Shown here: positions 35,375 to 43,846 of the stretch, in pieces
How positions within the stretch are numbered: the stretch's first letter is position 1
How the letters are laid out: each line of letters begins with the position of its first letter
DNA from: JAFAQB01 sp045808425
GTDB taxonomy: Archaea > Thermoproteota > Nitrososphaeria > Nitrososphaerales > Nitrososphaeraceae
Length of the DNA stretch: 64,000 bases
Reading direction: 5' to 3'
Assembly: GCA_045808425.1 (NCBI GenBank)
Contig: JBJMFM010000352.1
Span: 15,735 to 79,734, forward strand
The notes under the pieces: model-generated
What the model was told of the DNA's origin: nothing
Databases searched by the model: none
Seen by the model: the letters and a program-made list of their open reading frames with translations, nothing else
Program-made: the position numbers and the translations under genes

Positions 35375-37654
35375 CTATTGATTTTCTTTTGACCTTAAGA
35401 CATTCAGAGCCGATCCCTCACGAAACCATTCTATTTGTGATTTGTTGTAGGAATGATGTAAGTTTATAGCCTCAGTTGTTCCATTTTTGTGTTGCAGGTA
35501 ACACCTTATAGGTTGTCCAGGTTGGAATTCTTTAAGTCCTACTATGCTTAATGTGTCATCCTCCAGTATTTTGTTATAATCATCTGGATTCTCAAAAGTC
35601 AATGCAAGTACACCCTGTTTTTTCAAATTGGTTTCATGTATTCTTGCAAAACTTTTAGCAATAACTGCGGCACAGCCAAGATATCGCGGAGTCATGGCAG
35701 CATGTTCCCTGCTACTTCCTTCTCCATAATTTTGATCTCCTATGATAATCCAGTTGGCGCGTTTTTCTTTATACTCCCTTGCTATCTGAGGAAATGATTG
35801 TATTTTGCCGTTAAGAATGTTTTTTCCAACCCCTATTTCCCCAGTGTATGCGTTAACTGCACCGAGAAGCAAATTATCGCTGATCCTGTCAAGATGACCT
35901 CTATACATCAACCATGCCCCTGCAGGAGAGATGTGATCAGTAGTGCACTTTCCTTTCACCTTTACAAGTATGGGAAGGAACAGAAAATCCTTAGTATCCC
36001 ATTTAGGAAATGGGTCGAGTTTCTGTAGTCTGCTACTATCTTTGTTGATTATTACATCAACACTATCAGGATTATCCGATGGTGGAACATACACATCCTT
36101 GACATGTTCGAAACCATTTTCTGGAGTCTCAGGTGCAACCAGAGGGGGATTCAACTTGAATTTTGTCCCGTCGTCTGCAGTCAACTCTTCAGCAATAGGA
36201 TTAAAGGAGAGGCTTCCATTGAGCGCTAGAGCAATGACGACCTCCGGGCTTCCAATGAAATTCATGGTCTCTCTTCTCCCATCATTTCGTCCCGGAAAGT
36301 TTCTGTTATAAGATGTGACGATAGTATTTGGTTGACCTTTTTTTAGCTCTGGCCTGCTCCATTGACCTATACATGGACCACATGCATTTGCAAGAACAGT
36401 GGCACCTATTGCCATCATGGCTTTCATCTGTCCATCCCGCTCAATAGTTGCTCTTACCATCTCCGACCCCGGCGTTACAAGCAGAGGAACTTTTACCTTC
36501 AGTCCTTTTGAGCTAGCTTGTTCTGCAATGTTTGCTGCACGTGACATATCTTCATAAGAAGAATTTGTACATGACCCAATAAGCGCGACTGAAATCGTGT
36601 CAATATATGCGTTATTTTTTACATCTTTTCCCATTTGTGATATTGGTCTTGCAAGATCAGGAGTATGAGGTCCAACAATGTGGGGTTCTAACTGAGAGAG
36701 ATCAATTTTAATTAACTTGTCGAAATATTTTTCCAATTTCTCTATTTCTTCTTCTATTTCAGGATCTTCGGATAATAATTCAATATAGTTATTTGCAAGG
36801 TCAGCTATACTAGCGCGTTGAGTTGCTCTAAGGTATATATCCATCCTCTTATCATAGGGGAAGATTGAGCATGTGGCACCTATCTCGGCCCCCATATTTG
36901 TTATAGTTGCCTTTCCAGTACAGCTAATTGATTCAGAACCAGGTCCGAAGTATTCTATTATTGCATTTGTACCACCAGAGACGGTAAGTTTTGAAGCAAC
37001 GTAAAGTATGATATCCTTTGGAGCTGTCCAATTGTTGAGCTTTCCTGTCAAGTACACTCCAATACGCTTAGGGTACAAAAGTTCCCATGGCATTCCAGCC
37101 ATTGTTTCAGCAGCATCCAAGCCCCCCACCCCTATAGCGATCATTCCAAGCCCGCCTGCATTTGGAGTGTGCGAATCAGTTCCTATCATAAGGCCACCAG
37201 GAAAGGCGTAGTTTTCAAGTATTACCTGATGTATGATTCCAGCTCCTGGCTTCCAAAAGCCAATACCATATTTTCTTGACGCTGATTCTAGAAACTGGTA
37301 TACTTCATTATTTTCGTATATTGCAGCCCTAGTATCTGATTCAGCTTCAATCCTCGCTTGTATAAGATGATCACAATGAACCGATGTTGGAAGACATGTC
37401 CGTTTCAGGCCTGCTTGCATAAACTGAAGGATAGTCATTTGCCCGGTAACGTCTTGCAATGCAACTCTGTCTGGTTGTAGTAGAACGTAACTTTTGCCAG
37501 GTTCAGGTTCATTCTTTTTATCTATGTCAAGAAGATGTCCTGCTATTATCTTTTCACTTAATGTGAGTGGGCGTCTAAGAATTTTTCTAAATTCTGAGAT
37601 ATTATTTTGAGATTTTTTATAAACAGCAGAGACCAATTCTGGAACAGTTACCAT
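35375..37654 (-). CDS. Aconitate hydratase
   Basis: The protein is about 759-765 residues long and of the AcnA/mitochondrial type. It has the DSHTPNAGGLGM motif (166-177) and the [4Fe-4S] ligands at C368 (GSCTNSSYEDM) and C431/C434 (ANACGPCIGQ). The C-terminal swivel domain contains YGEGSSREHAAMTPRYLG and a SFARIHETNLKKQG segment. It interconverts citrate and isocitrate in the partial TCA cycle. ATG 37654 lies 26 nt from the centre of a TATA-like box, fitting a leaderless start; GTG 37672 is the longer alternative. Confidence 0.95.
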   Translation of the reverse strand: MVTVPELVSAVYKKSQNNISEFRKILRRPLTLSEKIIAGHLLDIDKKNEPEPGKSYVLLQPDRVALQDVTGQMTILQFMQAGLKRTCLPTSVHCDHLIQARIEAESDTRAAIYENNEVYQFLESASRKYGIGFWKPGAGIIHQVILENYAFPGGLMIGTDSHTPNAGGLGMIAIGVGGLDAAETMAGMPWELLYPKRIGVYLTGKLNNWTAPKDIILYVASKLTVSGGTNAIIEYFGPGSESISCTGKATITNMGAEIGATCSIFPYDKRMDIYLRATQRASIADLANNYIELLSEDPEIEEEIEKLEKYFDKLIKIDLSQLEPHIVGPHTPDLARPISQMGKDVKNNAYIDTISVALIGSCTNSSYEDMSRAANIAEQASSKGLKVKVPLLVTPGSEMVRATIERDGQMKAMMAIGATVLANACGPCIGQWSRPELKKGQPNTIVTSYNRNFPGRNDGRRETMNFIGSPEVVIALALNGSLSFNPIAEELTADDGTKFKLNPPLVAPETPENGFEHVKDVYVPPSDNPDSVDVIINKDSSRLQKLDPFPKWDTKDFLFLPILVKVKGKCTTDHISPAGAWLMYRGHLDRISDNLLLGAVNAYTGEIGVGKNILNGKIQSFPQIAREYKEKRANWIIIGDQNYGEGSSREHAAMTPRYLGCAAVIAKSFARIHETNLKKQGVLALTFENPDDYNKILEDDTLSIVGLKEFQPGQPIRCYLQHKNGTTEAINLHHSYNKSQIEWFREGSALNVLRSKENQ

Positions 37655-37674
37655 CTTATTCTTTTTTAACACAA

Positions 37675-37684
37675 ACTATATACC
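37675..37684 (-). promoter_or_regulatory. TATA-like box of the aconitase gene
   Basis: GGTATATAGT on the minus strand, centred 26 nt before the ATG at 37654. This is the spacing expected for a leaderless archaeal transcript, and it decides the choice of start. Confidence 0.5.
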
Positions 37685-38129
37685 TAATAATATTACTAAC
37701 AAAATGTGTTAATAACATTTTATTTCATGCCATTATTCAAGTTAATAAAGCAGAGATTATATACGTTTATAAACTTTAATCAATTTCAGAGTTATCATTC
37801 TTGCAGTTCAACGATTTAATGGATGCATTCTAACTTATAAGCAATTAAAGTATTGGCTACACAATATTTTTCGTTATAACTCTCTGAACGCTGCTAATAT
37901 TAATAATGGTGCAAACCCAAAAAAAGCAGTACTCCTCTGGTTTATCGATTACTTTTTTATTTAAAATATTGTGCATATTTTTCGATTCCATGTACAGATC
38001 ATTTATGACTTTTCAGTCATATCATCATACTAAGTGGGAGAATATGCTCTATGATTTCCGCCATTTTTAGTTCCTTGTTAATCCTAGTTTCCAGAAACAC
38101 GATCATAAGTTATTATTGTATTTCTTTCT

Positions 38130-38208
38130 CCAGTGGAAGATGAGATATGGAAAAAAAGGTCAACCAAATACTATGGTCACATCTTATAACTTTCCAGTGG
38201 AAGATGAG
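38130..38208 (+). repeat. Two copies of a 15-nt direct repeat
   Basis: CCAGTGGAAGATGAG occurs exactly at 38130-38144 and again at 38194-38208, a 64-nt period, each preceded by a T/C-rich run (CTTTCT, CTTT). There are only two copies and the flanks differ. It could be a regulatory site pair or the last relic of a repeat array. Confidence 0.4.
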
Positions 38209-38483
38209 TACACTGAATATCGACATAGTAGTAGCTATCCAACTATAACTTGAGTAAAATATCCAGTATTACTAATCATACTCCGAGAATTACTCTGGCT
38301 ACCAACGTTGGGAATTACAGATTCTTGGCAAATCAGTGATATTAAAGTGAATATAATCTGCTGATCTGTATTTGTGTTGCTGAAGCGAAACAAAGCATGG
38401 CATAACATATCTTCGCCATATTTAATTATCTAGCCAATTCTGTTCATTTTACGGATAGTTGTGAATAAGCCTATGGGATTTTC

Positions 38484-38554
38484 ATGACACGTTCTTTTGT
38501 TTCCTTATGTATCATAAAGATGTACGACACAGATCTAGAAATTGAACGTGTCAT
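38484..38554. repeat. 11-bp perfect inverted repeat with 49-nt spacer
   Basis: ATGACACGTTC (38484-38494) and GAACGTGTCAT (38544-38554). It lies 60-130 bp after the end of the sensor gene, which is encoded on the other strand. No transposase is nearby. Confidence 0.4.
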
Positions 38555-38612
38555 AGAATATGATTATGTAATAGGTTATATCTTAATTTTTTATAGCATC
38601 TTGCTGGCTGTT

Positions 38613-39686
38613 TTATCCGTCTTTATGGTTATTTTCTGTATCTTCGGATGACCAACGACGAGTATATATTTCATCCTTAAGATTAAAACCTTTGAACATC
38701 CGGAAATACGCATGCTTTACCTTTTTTTGTTTGTCAAATTCAGATTGTATCCAAAGAGTTTCGAATATGGAAAGACAAGATGAAACTGTAGATTCGTTAT
38801 TTGAATATATTGCAATGCCTGTGGCTTCTTGAAAGGTTTTCTTTGTATCATCATTAACTTCAATTGCCAAAGAAATAGATTGATCAACTACCAACGTTGT
38901 AATTTTGGTTAGAAGCAATTTTTTGATGTATTGGATACTGACCGGAAGTTTTTTTTGTCTAATATTTTTTTGTATTTCTTCTGCTATATTATCATCGTCG
39001 GTTTGTATTAATATTTTGACTACTACACCACGTTCTGATGCTTCCCACAATAAGTTTAATATCCCGCTATATTCTGCCCTATAAAATGAATTAATCGTAG
39101 AAAATAATAAGAGTATCTCATATGACGCAGATGTTAAAAGATCGATAGCAATTCTCTGTATTTCCGAAGGGTCTTGAATATTGTCTATAAATTCGCCTCT
39201 GATTCCTTTACGAATTTCCCTTATTTTCTCCTTGGCCGGAATTGCTTTGTTACACAAGTTCTCGAATAGATATTGCTGCGCATCAACAAATGATTTAGCT
39301 TTGGTATAGAAAAGTTGGACCATAACCTGTCCTTTTCCATTATCATCTAGTAGATAACATAGATATTTTATTCCATCAGAAATGATAAAAGTGCCTTTAA
39401 GATTGTCATTATGAAAAACTTCTCCATTTTTCATCATTCTGTTGCAAAAATGCATATTATTTTCAAAAATTTCTGTGACGAATCTTGATCTTACTCCTTT
39501 GGCTTTTAGGTCTATTAATGCTTTCCAAAATGACTCATTCCGCTTAAGAATGGATAAACCCGAGGAGTCAACACAGAAATCAATTCTTTCAGTAGTATCT
39601 GATATAACTTCCAATGGCAACTTAGATATGTCATTCCTCTCGCCTATTACTCTGACTAGTTGAGGACTTCTACTATCAGTAAGCAC
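38613..39686 (-). CDS. Thaumarchaeal sensor-domain protein without kinase
   Basis: The 357-residue protein resembles the extended N-terminal input module of many thaumarchaeal histidine kinases. It has TERIDFCVDSSGLSILKRNE, then KGVRSRFVTEIFENN, then an LFYTKAKSFVDAQQYLFENLCNKAIPAKEKI linker helix, a second LLTSASYEILLLFSTINSFYRAEY repeat-like part and SCLSIFETLWIQSEF. The DHp/kinase domains that usually follow are absent, as the protein ends within 40 residues. It may therefore act as a partner or decoy of kinases. This is a family resemblance recalled, not searched. The start is GTG. Confidence 0.65.
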   Translation of the reverse strand: MLTDSRSPQLVRVIGERNDISKLPLEVISDTTERIDFCVDSSGLSILKRNESFWKALIDLKAKGVRSRFVTEIFENNMHFCNRMMKNGEVFHNDNLKGTFIISDGIKYLCYLLDDNGKGQVMVQLFYTKAKSFVDAQQYLFENLCNKAIPAKEKIREIRKGIRGEFIDNIQDPSEIQRIAIDLLTSASYEILLLFSTINSFYRAEYSGILNLLWEASERGVVVKILIQTDDDNIAEEIQKNIRQKKLPVSIQYIKKLLLTKITTLVVDQSISLAIEVNDDTKKTFQEATGIAIYSNNESTVSSCLSIFETLWIQSEFDKQKKVKHAYFRMFKGFNLKDEIYTRRWSSEDTENNHKDG

Positions 39687-39789
39687 CTTGTTTTATGGTC
39701 ACGGGTAAACTATTTAAATCTACATAATCAATACTCAAGTCCTCACAGATAATAAGAAAGGCACATAAATCTATTATGTTATGCTATTA

Positions 39790-40062
39790 TTAAGGGAATG
39801 TTTTTTTGGCCATTGCTACCTCAGTAATCCATTCACATGTTACTCCAGCCTTGTCATGGTGGTTTTCAACAGCTACTTTGTCTGGTGCACTAAGGAGACA
39901 AAAGCATACGTCAGCTTCCTTGTTATAAAACAAATTCACATGTGAAACGCCAAATTCATCAACTGGAGATTCAGAAAGTTCCTTTAAATGGTCTTCGCTA
40001 AAGGGTACCTTGTGGACATCAAGAAAGATCGGCAATTTCACTGATATACATGGATTTACCAT
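39790..40062 (-). CDS. DUF4242 (nickel-binding SCO4226-type) protein
   Basis: The 90-residue product has the DUF4242 layout: PIFLDVHKVPFSEDHLKELS, then VSHVNLFYNKEADVCFCLLSAPDKVAVENHHDKAGV. A ferredoxin-like fold is expected. His residues near HVNLFYN, a CFC pair and the HHDKAG loop are candidate metal ligands, as in the Streptomyces homologue. It is a small cytoplasmic protein. ATG start. It is divergent from the GcvH-like gene. Confidence 0.8.
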   Translation of the reverse strand: MVNPCISVKLPIFLDVHKVPFSEDHLKELSESPVDEFGVSHVNLFYNKEADVCFCLLSAPDKVAVENHHDKAGVTCEWITEVAMAKKTFP

Positions 40063-40160
40063 ATTTATATAATTTGTCTAACACCAAATTAGATCTCCAA
40101 AACATGATATGCACTTGGTGGTGGTGGGTGAAACAACAATAAAAACAATTACATAGAGAA

Positions 40161-40847
40161 ATGTCTACACACCATCATATGGAAATAGACCATTGTATAT
40201 TCCCTGAACAGCTTCTTTATGATGTAGACAATTTTGTTTGGGCAGATAATAACAATGGAAATGAATCTATAGTTGTCGGTATCACTAGTGTTTTAACATC
40301 CATTGCCGGAAAAATATGTACCATAAAAATAAAGAGCCCGGGAACTGAGATAAAAAAAGGGAAAAGTATCGGAACAGTCGAAAGCAATAGGTACTTTGGA
40401 TTAGTACGGAGTCCACTAAGCGGTACAATAATAGAATCCAATGATTCTATAATCAATAGTCCAAAGATCGTAAACGACCATCCCTACACAGAAGGGTGGT
40501 TCACAAAGATTAGGCCTAACAATATAGCGGAGGAAATCAAAGGCTTGGAAACCATTGAGAATTGTCATGCAAAGATAAAACCAATAATTCAGCAACTACA
40601 TGTAAGATGCTTTGCCCAGTTCCCTGATTACGAGATGTTCGAAATAGGAGTTGAATGCGCCGCTACTCTTACAAAACTTGACGAATTATTGGCAGAAATT
40701 CAAAAGGGCCAGGTGGTACACCTTGTGTCTGATGACGCTACAGCAGATCTAGAGATTGTAAGATGGTCAGAGCAAAGCGGACAGTCCCTGGCGGAGATCA
40801 GAAGGGAAGGAAATCTTTTCCATTTCATAATAAAGAAAATAAAATAG
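40161..40847 (+). CDS. GcvH-like/TusA-like fusion protein lacking lipoyl lysine
   Basis: Residues 30-125 follow the lipoyl-carrier fold of glycine-cleavage H protein (VVGITSVLTSIAGKICTIKI, GKSIGTVESNR, VRSPLSGTIIESN, NDHPYTEGWFTKIRP). At the lipoylated position of the ESVKA motif the residue is Arg (R77). Residues 158-228 resemble TusA/SirA: FEIGVECAATLTKLDELLAEI, then GQVVHLVSDDATADLEIVRW, ending FHFIIKK. The TusA Cys is kept (C166), but the CPxP prolines are replaced (CAAT). The gene converges with a rhodanese gene 75 bp away. The N-terminus is His-rich (MSTHHHMEIDHC). ATG start. Confidence 0.75.
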   Translation: MSTHHHMEIDHCIFPEQLLYDVDNFVWADNNNGNESIVVGITSVLTSIAGKICTIKIKSPGTEIKKGKSIGTVESNRYFGLVRSPLSGTIIESNDSIINSPKIVNDHPYTEGWFTKIRPNNIAEEIKGLETIENCHAKIKPIIQQLHVRCFAQFPDYEMFEIGVECAATLTKLDELLAEIQKGQVVHLVSDDATADLEIVRWSEQSGQSLAEIRREGNLFHFIIKKIK

Positions 40848-40922
40848 AACTACTACCATTTTGAATTAAATTTTTGATTAGAATAATATTTTGATTGCTA
40901 TATCACTGCATTTATCCAGTCA

Positions 40923-41777
40923 TCATCTTTCTATCTCATTAGCAATCATATTTCCCCATTCGGTCCATGATCCGTCGTAGTTCTTGACATTAGGATATCC
41001 TAGCAAATATTTTAGGACAAACCATGTATGTGAAGACCTTTCACCTATTCTGCAATAAGCTATGATTTCTTTATCTGGCGTTATGTCCTTCGCTTCATAA
41101 AGTTTCTTCAGTTCGTCTACCGATTTAAAGGTCCCATCACCGTCATTTACAGCCTGGCCCCAAGGAATGTTGGCAGCCCCCGGTATATGTCCTCCTCTTT
41201 GAGCGTGTTCTGTGGGATATTCAGGTGGTGCGAGTATCTCGCCTGTAAACTCTTTTGGACTTCTTACATCTACGAGTTTTCGATCCTTAGTATCCAGAGA
41301 CTGTTTTACATAGTTTAGAAACACTCTTATATTGTTGTCCGGTCCTGAAGCCTTGAAATTTCCTTTAGGATATTGTTGTGGTATATCTTTTGTTAATGGT
41401 CTGTCCTCTAGCAGCCATTTTTTTCTACCTCCATTCATAAGCCTTAGATCTTTGTAGCCATAATACTTGAAGACCCAAAATGCAAATGCTGCAAACCAAT
41501 TATTAAAATCTCCATAGAGCACAAGAGTTGTATCATCGTTAATTCCTGCGTTCTGCAGCAGATTTTGGCACTCCTGTTTTCCTAATACGTTTCTAGTTAT
41601 TGGATCGTTTATATCTTGCCTCCAGTCAAATAGCACTGCTCCAGGCACATGACCTAGCATATAGTTAGATTTCGGATCATAGTCCACTTCGGCTATGCGT
41701 ACATTTGGATCTTGTATATGATCTTCGACCCACTTTGTATCTACTACTACCTCCGGATGTGCGTACTCTTGTGGCAA
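40923..41777 (-). CDS. Two-domain thiosulfate sulfurtransferase (rhodanese)
   Basis: The 284-residue protein has two rhodanese domains. The N-terminal one is inactive: in the LYGDFNN loop the Cys position is Asp (D90). The C-terminal one has the active Cys C242 in YCRIGERSS, with the upstream KLVDVRSPKEFTGE and GGHIPGAANIPW signatures. The catalytic loop CRIGER has six residues, as in sulfur-handling rhodaneses and mercaptopyruvate or thiosulfate transferases. Its position next to the TusA-like gene suggests a shared sulfane-sulfur path. The start is TTG. Confidence 0.9.
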   Translation of the reverse strand: MPQEYAHPEVVVDTKWVEDHIQDPNVRIAEVDYDPKSNYMLGHVPGAVLFDWRQDINDPITRNVLGKQECQNLLQNAGINDDTTLVLYGDFNNWFAAFAFWVFKYYGYKDLRLMNGGRKKWLLEDRPLTKDIPQQYPKGNFKASGPDNNIRVFLNYVKQSLDTKDRKLVDVRSPKEFTGEILAPPEYPTEHAQRGGHIPGAANIPWGQAVNDGDGTFKSVDELKKLYEAKDITPDKEIIAYCRIGERSSHTWFVLKYLLGYPNVKNYDGSWTEWGNMIANEIER

Positions 41778-41994
41778 CCTAGATCAAAAACTCTATGTTG
41801 GTATCATATTTATTAGCTTTTCATGTTTAAACTTTATTGGCTTTTTGCGATATCTTTTGGTCTTGGATCAAAATTTTTTACTTCTGTTCTAGCTCGACAG
41901 GTAGGGTCTTGTTAACAATTTCATAGATACAATATTAGCACGTCGGCTCAATAATTAAGAACTTTTATAGTAATAGGTATTGGTTAGTATTGGG

Positions 41995-42519
41995 ATGCAA
42001 AGACCAGAATGGGACACCTATTTCATGCTTCAGGCAGAAGTGGCGAAGCTTCGTTCAAACTGTATTACAAGGCATGTCGGCGCAGTAATCGTAAAAGATA
42101 ACAGACAAATAGCAACAGGATACAATGGTACTCCTTCTGGCATTAAAAACTGCTTTGAAGGCGGGTGTTCTCGATGCATGGCCAGAAGCAGAGGAGAGAT
42201 CATGTCAGGCCAAGACCTCGACAGATGCTTATGTATACATGCCGAAGCAAACGCGATAATGCAATGTGCGCTCTTTGGAAATGCTGGAAGCACAAAGGAT
42301 GCTACATTATACTCAACATTTTCTCCCTGTATTGAATGCAGTAAAATGTCTCTTAGTGTAGGTATAAGACGAATAGTTGTACTTAGCGATTATGCCGAAG
42401 ACGGAACGCAATTGCTAAACGCCGGAACCATCAAATTGGTAAAGTTGGATCCTGTTTTATTGAAACCCTGGACCTCATCTATATATCAAGAGGCACAGAA
42501 TCATGTGTTAAAGCAATGA
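41995..42519 (+). CDS. Deoxycytidylate (dCMP) deaminase
   Basis: The protein is about 174 residues. It starts PEWDTYFMLQAEVAKLRSNC, has TRHVGAVIVKDNRQIATGYNGTP, the zinc motif HAEAN (H87/E89, counted from the TTG) and SPCIEC (C117/C120). An additional Cys/His site (CFEGGCSRC) is typical of the dCMP/ComEB type. It deaminates dCMP to dUMP for dTTP synthesis. ATG at 41995 was preferred over TTG 41980. Confidence 0.92.
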   Translation: MQRPEWDTYFMLQAEVAKLRSNCITRHVGAVIVKDNRQIATGYNGTPSGIKNCFEGGCSRCMARSRGEIMSGQDLDRCLCIHAEANAIMQCALFGNAGSTKDATLYSTFSPCIECSKMSLSVGIRRIVVLSDYAEDGTQLLNAGTIKLVKLDPVLLKPWTSSIYQEAQNHVLKQ

Positions 42520-42700
42520 AAAGTTTATGTATGTTTTTAGGATGATTTCATGTTGTTTATCTCTGTGTTGATTGCTCAGCTTTTACTAAACGGCGTAGCG
42601 ATAATAATGATCTAAGACAGGTATTTCTAACAGTGCATGTCATTGCTAAGCTATGGCAAAATTAATAGCATCCAATCCAATACCTTTTTGTAAACCCTGA

Positions 42701-43009
42701 TTAAAGACTTGAGCTAGTAGTGTTCTGGCTCTCTTGTCCTTCCTCCGGATGTATGATGTATTTTCTTGCCACGAACAACAGCAGTACACCAAATAAAGCC
42801 AATACTATTGCCAGACCTTGCGCTCCCCCATTTGGTACTACCCACAAATATGCTATTGAAAATATAATACATGTTGACGCTTGCAGCAAGTAAGTGACTG
42901 ATTGACGTATCTTTTTTTTCTTTCCAGCAAAGCCAAGTCCGAAGATTATAATAGCTGGATATATAGTCAACAGGATATACTGATCAATATCTATGCCATT
43001 ATGAGTCAA
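42701..43009 (-). CDS. Small membrane protein with three helices
   Basis: The 102-residue product has helices at about 12-28, 39-57 and 63-84, a basic loop GKKKKIRQ between the first two, and an acidic C-terminal tail. No family was recognised. It may be cotranscribed with the GINS gene, which lies upstream on the same strand (68-bp gap). The start is TTG. Confidence 0.55.
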   Translation of the reverse strand: MTHNGIDIDQYILLTIYPAIIIFGLGFAGKKKKIRQSVTYLLQASTCIIFSIAYLWVVPNGGAQGLAIVLALFGVLLLFVARKYIIHPEEGQESQNTTSSSL

Positions 43010-43077
43010 CTTGATTATTTTTAAATTTACTTAACTATTAATAAAGAATGTTTTATGTTTTTTCATCATTTCTATGT

Positions 43078-43755
43078 TCAAGAGATAGGCTGGATATCTA
43101 ATTGTACTGCTATCTCATTCTCCATTAAGGATCGTGCATTTTCAAATGGTATTACTGCAACATCTTCCTCCTGAAATGGACCGTATCTTGTCATATTGAC
43201 ACCTATAAATTGCTCCATTGGTTTGATGAATCTTACAACCGTCTGCTTTGATAGAATTCTTGATGAAATTGATTCAAGCACTTTAGGTCTACCTTGTAGG
43301 GTCGCGGCAAGTATTGCCATTTTTCTCCCATCAAATTCTCTTTCTGCATCCAGAATATACTTCTCCTCATCTGTGAGCTTTGAATAATCTACGGCGGGCA
43401 ATATTCTCGAGTGTAAGGATGATGGTTTACCATTTTGAACTTCTCCTCTCATATGTTCTTCTAATAGTTTACGATGACGAATATCAAGCAGAAGAGTCAC
43501 AGATACAGACATCAACTTGACTATTTTATCTCGAATATTCGCGTCTATTCCATCATACTCTTGTTCTTTTAGGTTTTCTAAAGTAGCCGCGATTGTTTTA
43601 TAAGTATCGAAAGGTATAGGCTGCAAAGTAGGCATTTGGACTTCTTTTAACAATAAGTTATATACTTCTTTGATTGTTACCGATTTGGCATTAATGTGCT
43701 CATTACTATTATCTCGGTATTTTTTCATGTCTTCTTTTCTAACTGGGGTCACCAT
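43078..43755 (-). CDS. GINS complex subunit (Gins51/15-like)
   Basis: The 225-residue protein has the helical A domain (TIKEVYNLLLKEVQMPTLQP, RDKIVKLMSVSVTLLLDIRHRKLLEEHMRG, LTDEEKYILDAEREFDG). The C-terminal small B domain VVRFIKPMEQFIGVN, then GPFQEEDVAVIPFENARSLMENEIA, is the Gins51/Sld5-like order. GINS joins MCM and the RecJ-like protein in the archaeal replicative helicase. It is divergent from glnA. ATG start. Confidence 0.88.
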   Translation of the reverse strand: MVTPVRKEDMKKYRDNSNEHINAKSVTIKEVYNLLLKEVQMPTLQPIPFDTYKTIAATLENLKEQEYDGIDANIRDKIVKLMSVSVTLLLDIRHRKLLEEHMRGEVQNGKPSSLHSRILPAVDYSKLTDEEKYILDAEREFDGRKMAILAATLQGRPKVLESISSRILSKQTVVRFIKPMEQFIGVNMTRYGPFQEEDVAVIPFENARSLMENEIAVQLDIQPIS

Positions 43756-43810
43756 TTTATTTTTCCACCCTCTTGATCATTATTCCTTTGTATCCTCGAA
43801 AACTGATAAG

Positions 43811-43822
43811 CTTAAATTATAG
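43811..43822 (+). promoter_or_regulatory. TATA-like box of glnA
   Basis: CTTAAATTATAG lies about 30 nt before the TTG start at 43847. This spacing fits an archaeal promoter and supports the TTG start. Confidence 0.4.
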
Positions 43823-43846
43823 TCTTCGATCAAACAGATCTCTTAG

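Larger units (their letters stand above)
37655..38612. other. Gene-free stretch, about 940 bp, with repeats
   Basis: This is the longest non-coding stretch of this half of the window. It holds the TATA-like box of the aconitase gene (37675-37684), two copies of a 15-nt direct repeat and an 11-bp inverted repeat (both listed separately). No ORF, tRNA or known RNA was recognised. Confidence 0.4.

Noticed and set aside
38130..38208. CRISPR array
   Set aside because: Only two copies of a 15-nt repeat, no cas genes and no third unit at the same period on either side.
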